Assembly: GCF_025362505.1 (NCBI RefSeq)
Contig: NZ_JANYGG010000063.1
Span: 1-33,283 of the forward strand
Length of the DNA stretch: 33,283 nucleotides
Reading direction: 5' to 3'
DNA from: Sphingomonas sp.
GTDB taxonomy: Bacteria; Pseudomonadota; Alphaproteobacteria; Sphingomonadales; Sphingomonadaceae
This document shows, in pieces, positions 8,018-14,298 of the stretch (positions are counted from its first letter, which is position 1; each line of letters begins with the position of its first letter). The translations under genes were made by a program, and so were the position numbers. Under the pieces are notes generated by a model. That model saw only the letters and a list, made by a program, of their open reading frames with translations. It had not been told where the DNA came from and did not search any database.

Positions 8018-9139
8018 TTAATTGTGCAAACCCCCCGCTCGTCCCACCCGCCGGATGGCAAACAAGGGGATCCGCAGCAGGGGATAAAGGAACCGCCAAC
8101 GCCGCGGCAGAGGGAAATAGAGTCGGTCGTCGGACCCGCGCGCGCGGATCCGCAGCTCTGTCAGGCGATAGCCCCAGCCTCGCGCCAGCGACCAGCGACC
8201 GCGCCGTGCGATCGCTTCAACCCTTGCGGACCTCTGCTCCGCCAATGCCGCGAGCGAGATGGCGACAAGGCGCTGCGAGCGTCCGATCGCCAGCGCTCGC
8301 GGGCGAGTCCCGAACAGCTCGCCCGCCAGTGTTGCCGCGGCGGAGAGGGTATTCCCCACTCCGCAGGCTGAGGCCTGTTCGATCAGGCCATCCCCTTCGG
8401 TTGAGGTTTGGAGGAGCGCATTGAAATCGGCGATCCATTTCAGGCGCGACCAGGCGTGGGCGCTGCCATGGACCGCGAGATAAGCCAAATTGACAGGGTC
8501 GGCGAACGTCGAGACGGACCGCTCGCCGAGCAGCCGGACGTCGGTGGCGGGACTGGCCGCCGAGATCTCGCCGAGCAGCTGGTGGTGATCGCTGACGCGC
8601 CAATGGAGTTCGATCGTCGTGCCGCGCGGCGACTTATACTCGGCTTCTTTGGAGACGATCGACCAACGGTCGAACTCCTCCTCGTCAAGGGCGCGCGGGG
8701 GCACTCGCGGATCATAGCCGAGGAACCCCAACAGTGCGGCGGTGCGCACGGCATCAGCGGGGCCCACGAGCAGGTCGATGTCCCAGCTGCGTTTGAGGAG
8801 CGGATTGCCGTAGGCACGCGCGCCGAGCGGGGCGCCCTTGAGAAAGCGATGGACGATGCCCGCTTCGTCGAGCGCGGCGGCGACGCGCAGTGTCTCACCA
8901 ATGTCGCGCAGGCTCAAAGCGCGATGATGGCGGACGGCGGCATCGAGCGTGACGGGCACGCAGAGACTTGCAGCGGCAAGGCCGTGGGCGACCAGCGGTT
9001 CGACGCGGTGGCGGTCCGCAAGGCGTGTCACTTCGTCCCAATCGACGACCTCGCCCGCAGCGGCGCGGATCGCATCGCGGCGGGCATCATCGTCGGGCCA
9101 GCGGCAACAAGCGCACAGCAGGCGAAAGGCGGGAGTCAT
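8018..9139 (-). CDS. Nucleotidyltransferase family protein of the lasso cluster
   Basis: The 373-residue protein fits the uncharacterised nucleotidyltransferase family found beside lasso and related RiPP clusters (NTP_transf_5 type). The key block is FLKGAPLGARAYGNPLLKRSWDIDLLVG: K-G, Y-G, R and the D-I-D-L-L metal-binding pair of the polymerase-beta fold. A further acidic strand may be TIELHWRVSDH. The C-terminal half, after about residue 240, is helical and basic, ending in a hydrophobic stretch (FLYPLLRIPLFAIRR). The biochemical role is unknown to me; modification of the peptide (possibly of its phosphate) is an inference from context. Its ATG overlaps the ABC transporter stop (9136-9139), so B1, exporter and this gene are one translationally coupled unit. 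Confidence 0.8.
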   Translation of the reverse strand: MTPAFRLLCACCRWPDDDARRDAIRAAAGEVVDWDEVTRLADRHRVEPLVAHGLAAASLCVPVTLDAAVRHHRALSLRDIGETLRVAAALDEAGIVHRFLKGAPLGARAYGNPLLKRSWDIDLLVGPADAVRTAALLGFLGYDPRVPPRALDEEEFDRWSIVSKEAEYKSPRGTTIELHWRVSDHHQLLGEISAASPATDVRLLGERSVSTFADPVNLAYLAVHGSAHAWSRLKWIADFNALLQTSTEGDGLIEQASACGVGNTLSAAATLAGELFGTRPRALAIGRSQRLVAISLAALAEQRSARVEAIARRGRWSLARGWGYRLTELRIRARGSDDRLYFPLPRRWRFLYPLLRIPLFAIRRVGRAGGLHN

Positions 9140-10803
9140 GCCGCGTGGCCGCCGATCGCCAGTGCGCGGTCACACAGCGCGAGGCTCTCGGCACGATGGG
9201 CGACGAGCAGGACCGCCATCTTGGGGCGAGCGGCGCGAAGGCGTTCGACGAGCGCGCGTTCGCTGACGACGTCGAGCGCAGCGGTGGCTTCGTCGAGCAG
9301 GAGCAGCCGCGGCTGACGCATCAGGGCGCGCGCAATCAGCAGGCGTTGGCGCTCGCCGCCGGACAATCGATCGCCGCGCTCGGCGAGCCGCGTGTCGAGA
9401 CCGGACGGGCTGCCCCGAACCACGTCCGCAAGACCGACGAGACCAAGCGCGGCCCACAGCTCGGCATCGGAAGCCGAGCCGAGCGCACTGCGGATGGTTT
9501 CGTCGAACGGCGCTTCCTGCTGCCCGATATAGGAAAGTCCCGCCCGCCAGCCTGCCAAGCGTGTCGCGTCGAGCGGTGAGCCGTCGACGAGCAGTTGACC
9601 GGCGGTCGGCGCGATCAGGCCGGCGATGATATCGACCAGGCTGGTCTTGCCTGCCCCCGATGTCCCGGAGAGCGCCAGCCATTCGCCCCGCCGCAGCGTA
9701 AAGTCGACCGGAACAAGGCCTGCCCCGCCGCCGCGATCGAGCGCCAGCCCGAGGCCCTCGACGACGGTCCAGTCAAGCGGCGACGCCGTGGGCACGGGCG
9801 GCGCGACCAGCGATAATTCACCGAGCAAGGCCTCGATATTGGCAAAGGCCGGCGCGTGGGCAGCCAGGCTGGCCAGCGCCTGTTGCAGCGACTGCGCCGG
9901 ACCACTCATCCGCGCGAATAGAACGAGCAGCACGAGCAAGCGCGGCAGGTCGAGCGCCAATGCACTACCGACCGCGATGATCGTGGCGGCAGCAGCCGCG
10001 GCGGCGATCGCGTGCCGAGCGCGCGAATTCGCCAGAGCGGTCGCAAAATCGACCATCTGGTCGGCCAGCTTGACCAGGCTCCTGTCATAGGCATCGATGA
10101 ACCGACCCGCCGAGCCTTGGGCGAGCGCTGCCTTCAGGCCGGCGTACAAGCTGAAGGCAGCACGAACACTGACCTGTTGGCTGGCCGTTATCCCCAGCCC
10201 GCTCAGTTCGCTCCGGCGGGCAAGTTTAAGCATGGATGGCAGTCCAAGCGACAGCAGCACCAGCGCCCCGAGGGCCATCGGCCACGACAAGGTCGCAGCG
10301 ACAGCGAGCTGGATCAGCAGGAGAAACACGGCGGTCGCCGCCGACAGCCCAAAATGAACTGCCGTCGAGCTGCGCGGGACGTCGTTGTCGAGCAGCGCCT
10401 GCATTCCCGCCTGACCGACGCTGGCGGCGAACGGCCAGCCGCGGTCGGCGAGCGTGATCGCCGCGCGCAAGCGCAGGCTCCGCTCATAATCACTCTCGAG
10501 CCGCGCGCTGGCGCGATCGCGGACAAACAGGATCGCGGAACGGGCGATCATCAGCAGCAGAAAAACGCCGAGGACGAAGGGAAGCCGGTTCATTCCGGGA
10601 ATGACATCGGCGGCGAAGCGCGCGCCGCGCCCGCCCTCGCCCGACACCAGCGACAACATCGGCAACAAGATCAGCAGGCTGGCGCCCTCGGCGAGCGCCC
10701 CAGCCGCCATCAGCGCACCCGTGATCCAAAGCTTGCGGCCCGCCTCGCGGCGAACGTCGCGAAACAGGGCAGCGGCGGGAGTTTGATGCGGCGTCCCGCT
10801 CAT
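9136..10803 (-). CDS. ABC exporter of the lasso cluster (D protein)
   Basis: The 555-residue half-transporter has membrane and ATPase domains fused. Hydrophobic segments lie near residues 25-55, 74-95, 150-192 and 265-300. The ATPase has Walker A GTSGAGKTS (380-388), signature LSGGE (480-484), Walker B LLLLDE (500-505) and the switch His536 in VAHRAES. No C39 peptidase domain precedes the membrane part, so leader removal must be by the B2 protein. In lasso clusters this transporter exports the mature peptide and gives self-immunity. It begins inside the B1 stop (ATGA, 10800-10803) and ends inside the nucleotidyltransferase start. It presumably works as a homodimer in the inner membrane. Confidence 0.88.
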   Translation of the reverse strand: MSGTPHQTPAAALFRDVRREAGRKLWITGALMAAGALAEGASLLILLPMLSLVSGEGGRGARFAADVIPGMNRLPFVLGVFLLLMIARSAILFVRDRASARLESDYERSLRLRAAITLADRGWPFAASVGQAGMQALLDNDVPRSSTAVHFGLSAATAVFLLLIQLAVAATLSWPMALGALVLLSLGLPSMLKLARRSELSGLGITASQQVSVRAAFSLYAGLKAALAQGSAGRFIDAYDRSLVKLADQMVDFATALANSRARHAIAAAAAAATIIAVGSALALDLPRLLVLLVLFARMSGPAQSLQQALASLAAHAPAFANIEALLGELSLVAPPVPTASPLDWTVVEGLGLALDRGGGAGLVPVDFTLRRGEWLALSGTSGAGKTSLVDIIAGLIAPTAGQLLVDGSPLDATRLAGWRAGLSYIGQQEAPFDETIRSALGSASDAELWAALGLVGLADVVRGSPSGLDTRLAERGDRLSGGERQRLLIARALMRQPRLLLLDEATAALDVVSERALVERLRAARPKMAVLLVAHRAESLALCDRALAIGGHAA

Positions 10804-11087
10804 TCCTCCAGCACGCGAACCAGCCCGGCTTCGGCGAGCTCACCAAGGAACGGCAGCACGTCGTTCGCGCACGACTCGCGATCGACGTCGTACTCCTCGA
10901 CGAGGCGGTCGATGATCGTCGCGACCTGGATGGGCTCGCAGATCAGCGTCCAGATCACCGTGCCGACCTTGTCCATGCCGAAACAATCGCCCCGCGCAAG
11001 GTCGAGCGCAACCAGTTCCCCGTCGATCACCCCGGTCGGAATTTCGGCATTGCGGACCAGCCGGCTCATTTCGTCGATTGTGTTCAT
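10800..11087 (-). CDS. PqqD-like RiPP recognition element (lasso B1 protein)
   Basis: The 95-residue protein fits the PqqD/RRE fold, which binds the precursor leader and presents it to the B2 protease and cyclase. The N-terminal beta part contains GVIDGELVALDLARGDCFGMDKVGTVIW, the typical 'L-d-x-x-x-g-x-y-x-L-n-x-x-g-x-x-i-W' pattern. The helical part is IQVATIIDRLVEEYDVDRESCANDVLPFLGELAEAGLV. I choose ATG 11087 because an AAAGG Shine-Dalgarno sits just before it. An in-frame ATG at 11126 would add 13 residues but lacks such a site and would overlap the start codon of the divergent kinase. It is first of the B1-exporter-nucleotidyltransferase unit. Confidence 0.85.
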   Translation of the reverse strand: MNTIDEMSRLVRNAEIPTGVIDGELVALDLARGDCFGMDKVGTVIWTLICEPIQVATIIDRLVEEYDVDRESCANDVLPFLGELAEAGLVRVLEE

Positions 11088-11124
11088 GTAGCCTTTCAGA
11101 TCGGAGCGCTTTAGGGACTCTTGC

Positions 11125-12063
11125 ATGCATTATTATCACGCATTCGGGCTCAAGCTAGAGAGCGCGCTGCCGCTACCGGAACTTCAGCGCGGGAGTGGGC
11201 CGGCGGACGTCGTAATCGACTTCGCCGACGGCGAGCATCACGATCGAAACGAGCGCTGGCTGAGCGGTGCCGGCGAACACATCACCCTGCACCTCGACGA
11301 CATGGTGTTCACCGTCGAAGGGGGCCGCTCGGTGCGCATCGCGGCGCCGCCCGGAACCGGCGACAACGACATTCGCCTGTGGTTGCTTGGCACGGTCATG
11401 GCGACACTTCTTCACCAGCGCGGTTATTTTCCGCTCCATGCCAATTCGGTCCTGCTCGCCAGCGGCGGGGTGGCGGCGTTCAGCGGGCCGTCGGGCGCGG
11501 GCAAGTCGACCATGGCGGCGCTGCTCGACCGCCAGGGGTTTCGCGTGCTCGGCGACGACCTTTGTGCGATTCGCCTTGATGGTGAGCAGCGGCCGATGGT
11601 TTATGGCGGCATTCCGCGGCTCAAGCTGTGGCAGGCGACGCTCGACCTGTTCGGCCGCGCGCGCGACGGGCTCGAGCCGGTCGCCAGCGATTACGACAAG
11701 TTTCATGTGCCGCTCGATGCTGTGCAGGAAGTTGGCTCGCTTGACCCGCGCCCGCTCGAGCGGCTCTATCTTCTCGGCGCGAGGGACAGCGACGATGAGC
11801 CGCTGATCCAGCCGCTCCGCGGCATCCTGACGGCCGACGGCGTGCTCGACAATGCGTTTCGCTGGATGATCGGCCAATCGGTCGCGGGAGAGAACAGCCG
11901 GGTGCAGTTTGACCAGGCGATGGCGATCGCGCGCAAGATCGCGGTGTTCCGCGTCGCCCGGCGATGGGGCACGGATCAGCTGTTCGAGGAGGGCGCGCTG
12001 ATTGCCGCCCATTTGTCGTCTCCCTTGACGAACAAAGCGGCGGCGGGCGGCGTTGGGTCGTAG
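11125..12063 (+). CDS. HPrK-related serine kinase of the lasso cluster
   Basis: The 312-residue protein belongs to the HPr kinase/phosphorylase-like group found in lasso clusters. It begins MHYYHAFGLKLESALPLPEL, a typical N-terminus of this group. The P-loop GPSGAGKS spans residues 121-128, followed by LLDRQGFRVLGDDLCAIRL, whose Asp pair resembles the HPrK catalytic/metal region. PHYP-type residues precede the P-loop (FPLHANSVLLASGGVAAFSG). Relatives such as those acting on paeninodin-type peptides phosphorylate the C-terminal Ser of the precursor; the precursor here ends in Ser. It is divergent from B1, with 37 bp between the two chosen starts, so the promoters must overlap coding sequence. 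Its 3' end overlaps the convergent methyltransferase by 88 bp. Confidence 0.85.
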   Translation: MHYYHAFGLKLESALPLPELQRGSGPADVVIDFADGEHHDRNERWLSGAGEHITLHLDDMVFTVEGGRSVRIAAPPGTGDNDIRLWLLGTVMATLLHQRGYFPLHANSVLLASGGVAAFSGPSGAGKSTMAALLDRQGFRVLGDDLCAIRLDGEQRPMVYGGIPRLKLWQATLDLFGRARDGLEPVASDYDKFHVPLDAVQEVGSLDPRPLERLYLLGARDSDDEPLIQPLRGILTADGVLDNAFRWMIGQSVAGENSRVQFDQAMAIARKIAVFRVARRWGTDQLFEEGALIAAHLSSPLTNKAAAGGVGS

Positions 12064-12686
12064 CGCCGCGAGTCTCGGTCAAACAACGGTCCGTCGAGCA
12101 GGGGAAACCACCCGACCGGTCGAAGCACATCGGCAACGCTGCTGTCCTCGACCCGGTAATGGGCGTGGAACACGAGCAGGAATCCGCCGCAAGCAAGGCG
12201 ATCGACCAGCGCTACAACCCCGTCGTCGAACCGGGCAAACGGGTAGAGTCGGCCAAGGTCGGCGACCTGCTCGGCGATCATCCGCATGGGCTCGCGCTGG
12301 AGTACGGCGAGCGCCAGGACCGCGTCGAACGGTCCACTCGGGAGCCTGGACACGACGTCGATCAGCGGATCGGCGGCGGTAAGTCTGCGCGCGATGCGCC
12401 TCGCGCGCGGGTTGATTTCGACGCCGGTAAGCCGGGCCGTGGGCATCATCCGACGCAGCGAGAGCAATTCCTCCCCTGTCGAACAACCGAAGGAGAGAAT
12501 CGCGGCATTGGGGGATAATCGCGAAGCAAGTGCGGCGAACAGCTCGGGATAGCGATCGTCGAAGGTGGTCGTCGCGCTCTGGTGGAGCGAAGCGCGGTGG
12601 CGCAGCCGCGTCCAGACGACCGACCGGCCGGTCGCCGAGGTCAGCGACCGGATATGCCGGAACAGCGATTTCAGATAGCCGCTGAT
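11976..12686 (-). CDS. SAM-dependent methyltransferase, start uncertain
   Basis: The class I methyltransferase signature is clear: AILSFGCSTGEELLSLRRMMP (motif I), then LTGVEINPRARRIARRL and FDAVLALAVLQR, with a later GGFLLVFHAHYRVEDS. The preceding segment GYLKSLFRHIRSLTSATG looks like a natural N-terminus. Yet between the rpmJ stop and motif I there is no in-frame ATG, GTG or TTG. The boundary given is an ATC at 12686; a CTG at 12674 is another option. The open frame runs on through rpmJ in a different phase, which is not credible coding. Substrate unknown. It lies directly behind rpmJ on the same strand and overlaps the kinase gene tail to tail. It may be a housekeeping neighbour rather than part of the lasso cluster. 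Confidence 0.7.
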   Translation of the reverse strand: MSGYLKSLFRHIRSLTSATGRSVVWTRLRHRASLHQSATTTFDDRYPELFAALASRLSPNAAILSFGCSTGEELLSLRRMMPTARLTGVEINPRARRIARRLTAADPLIDVVSRLPSGPFDAVLALAVLQREPMRMIAEQVADLGRLYPFARFDDGVVALVDRLACGGFLLVFHAHYRVEDSSVADVLRPVGWFPLLDGPLFDRDSRRYDPTPPAAALFVKGDDKWAAISAPSSNS

Positions 12687-12703
12687 GGAAGCGGCCCCGG
12701 AGC

Positions 12704-12829
12704 TTAGCCCTGGCGAGCCTTGAACCGCCGATTCGTCTTGTTGATGACGTAGGTGCGGCCACGGCGGCGAATCACCCGGCAGTCGCGATGGCGCGACTTC
12801 AGCGACTTCAGGGAATTGCGAATCTTCAT
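12704..12829 (-). CDS. rpmJ: 50S ribosomal protein L36 (short gene)
   Basis: A 41-residue basic protein, [19 protein letters not shown] followed by [22 protein letters not shown]. This matches alphaproteobacterial L36 of the 41-residue type, in which only one of the usual zinc-ligand cysteines remains (Cys17). L36 binds 23S rRNA in the large subunit. Stop TAA at 12704-12706. It is a stand-alone rpmJ outside the spc operon. The methyltransferase begins about 20 bp downstream on the same strand. Confidence 0.92.
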   Translation of the reverse strand: MKIRNSLKSLKSRHRDCRVIRRRGRTYVINKTNRRFKARQG

Positions 12830-12888
12830 GGCCGGGAACGCCTGCTTGCGGTTTGAATAACGATGGGTGCGGCCGAAACCGAAGCGGT

Positions 12889-12917
12889 CCCCTAGTCGGG
12901 AGGGGCGTGGGCGTCAA
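12889..12917 (-). promoter_or_regulatory. Candidate rpmJ promoter
   Basis: On the minus strand TTGACG (12912-12917) and TAGGGG (12889-12894) are 17 bp apart, about 60 bp before rpmJ. The -35 is strong for Alphaproteobacteria and the -10 weak. The rest of the 12830-13032 gap shows nothing else I can name. Confidence 0.4.
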
Positions 12918-13032
12918 GGTTTGGAAAGGGGGGAGAGTGGCGGAAACTGGAGGTCGCAAGCACAACAGGGAAATCGCCGGTGTCGGCTCGTCGATCGCGC
13001 GGAACGGACATCGCCGCTTTTCAGGCGGTGAA

Positions 13033-14298
13033 CTAGTGGACCGCGCGCCGCTGGGTGAGCGCCTTGGTGGCGAGCGAAAAGCGCGACTCGACGCTTTCGC
13101 GACCAAAGAGCAGCGCGGCTGCCTTGCGCCCGACCTCCGGGCCATGCTTGAAGCCGTGGCCCGAACCGCCGCCAACCAGCAACACGTCAGCGAGATGCGG
13201 ATGGTGATCGATCAGAAAGTCGCCATTGCCGCTGTTTTCATACTGGCACACCCGGCTTTCGACGAGCGGCGCACCACGCAGCAGTGGGAAGCGGCGGTCG
13301 CGAAAGGCGACGATCTCAGCCAGGGCGGCCTCGGTTGGTATGCGGCTTTGAGTGTCGGGATCGACCTCGACCCCGTGGGCGTCGTGCGCGAACTTGACCC
13401 CGCGCCCCTCCAGATCGGGGAAGCCGTAATAGATATCGCCGCCGTTGAAATCGGCCCAGCCGGGCATTGCCCCGGACAGGAAGCGGCGGTCCCCGGGTGG
13501 AGGAGCGAAGAAGAAGACTTCCTGGCGCGTCGCGACGATCCGCCGGCTGATCGCCTGCGGAAAGAGTTTGGGAAGCCACGGGCCGGCAGCGAAGACGAAG
13601 CGGTCGGCGGCGATCGTCTCGCCGCTTGACAGCCTGATCGACCCGAGGCTCGCGGCATCCTCCCGGGGTGGAGCCACGTCGCCGACGAGATACTGCCCCT
13701 GATCCGCGACGAACTTGTGGACCAGCGTCTGCACCGCGCGTCGCGCCATGAGTGCGCCGAAGCCCGGCTCGTAAAGCGCGGCATGGACCCCGCTGGGATC
13801 GATCATGGGAAAGCGCCGCGCCATGTCTGCGGGCGAGAACAGCTCGGTCGGCAGCTTCAACCGGCGATGCGCGGCAAGGCTGTCGGCGAGATAGGGATCG
13901 TCGGTGGGAAAGAAGAACAGGACACCGGCCGGGATGAAGATCGGCAGTCCCGAGCGAGCGCCGAGCTCCTTCCACTGCGCGAGGCTGTCGAGCGCCATGC
14001 GCGTGTAGATCGAATCCTTGCCATAGGCGGCGCGGGTCATGCGCGATTCGCCGCCCGAACTCGCGCGATTATTGGCTGGACCGCGCGCATCGACCAGCGT
14101 GACGTTGTGGCCGGCCAATTGAAGGTGGCGCGCGGTCCACGCCCCGAACACGCCTGCGCCGATCACCGCGATATGGAGCCTGGACCCGCGCGTCGCGACG
14201 CGCCCGATTGCGGGGGCAGTCACGGCGCCGGCGACCCCGCCGAGGACGGATCTGCGGGTCAGCGGGACCGGCATGTCTGAGCCGGTCCCGTTACGCAT
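13033..14298 (-). CDS. Tat-exported FAD-dependent amine oxidase (sarcosine oxidase / N-methyltryptophan oxidase-like)
   Basis: The 421-residue protein starts with a twin-arginine signal (LTRRSVLGGVAGAVTAPAIG), so it should be exported folded with its flavin. HIAVIGAGVFGAWTARHLQLAGHNVTLVDA is the GxGxxG nucleotide-binding motif of the DAO family. GGESRMTRAAYG and GGGSGHGFKHGPEVG are hallmarks of monomeric sarcosine/N-methyltryptophan oxidases. VCQYENSGNGDFLIDHHP aligns with their C-x-Y region, whose Cys carries the covalent FAD. The family oxidises secondary or N-methylated amines with O2, giving H2O2; the substrate here is unknown. Its ATG overlaps the stop of the TonB receptor by one base, so receptor and oxidase are coupled. 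An ATG eight codons in (MPVPLTRRS) is an alternative start. Confidence 0.82.
   Translation of the reverse strand: MRNGTGSDMPVPLTRRSVLGGVAGAVTAPAIGRVATRGSRLHIAVIGAGVFGAWTARHLQLAGHNVTLVDARGPANNRASSGGESRMTRAAYGKDSIYTRMALDSLAQWKELGARSGLPIFIPAGVLFFFPTDDPYLADSLAAHRRLKLPTELFSPADMARRFPMIDPSGVHAALYEPGFGALMARRAVQTLVHKFVADQGQYLVGDVAPPREDAASLGSIRLSSGETIAADRFVFAAGPWLPKLFPQAISRRIVATRQEVFFFAPPPGDRRFLSGAMPGWADFNGGDIYYGFPDLEGRGVKFAHDAHGVEVDPDTQSRIPTEAALAEIVAFRDRRFPLLRGAPLVESRVCQYENSGNGDFLIDHHPHLADVLLVGGGSGHGFKHGPEVGRKAAALLFGRESVESRFSLATKALTQRRAVH

Noticed and set aside
7797-8099. A 100-residue minus-strand open frame across the precursor region
   Set aside because: It is in another frame from the precursor, covers the promoter and overlaps the nucleotidyltransferase; it has no protein-like features, while the 41-residue ORF has a leader motif, Shine-Dalgarno and promoter.
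10012-11091. A long plus-strand open frame opposite the ABC exporter
   Set aside because: The sequence is Arg/Ser/Gln-rich with no recognisable domain, and the minus strand encodes a clear transporter.
12686-13175. Upstream extension of the methyltransferase frame through rpmJ
   Set aside because: It overlaps the certain rpmJ gene in another frame and has no family similarity.
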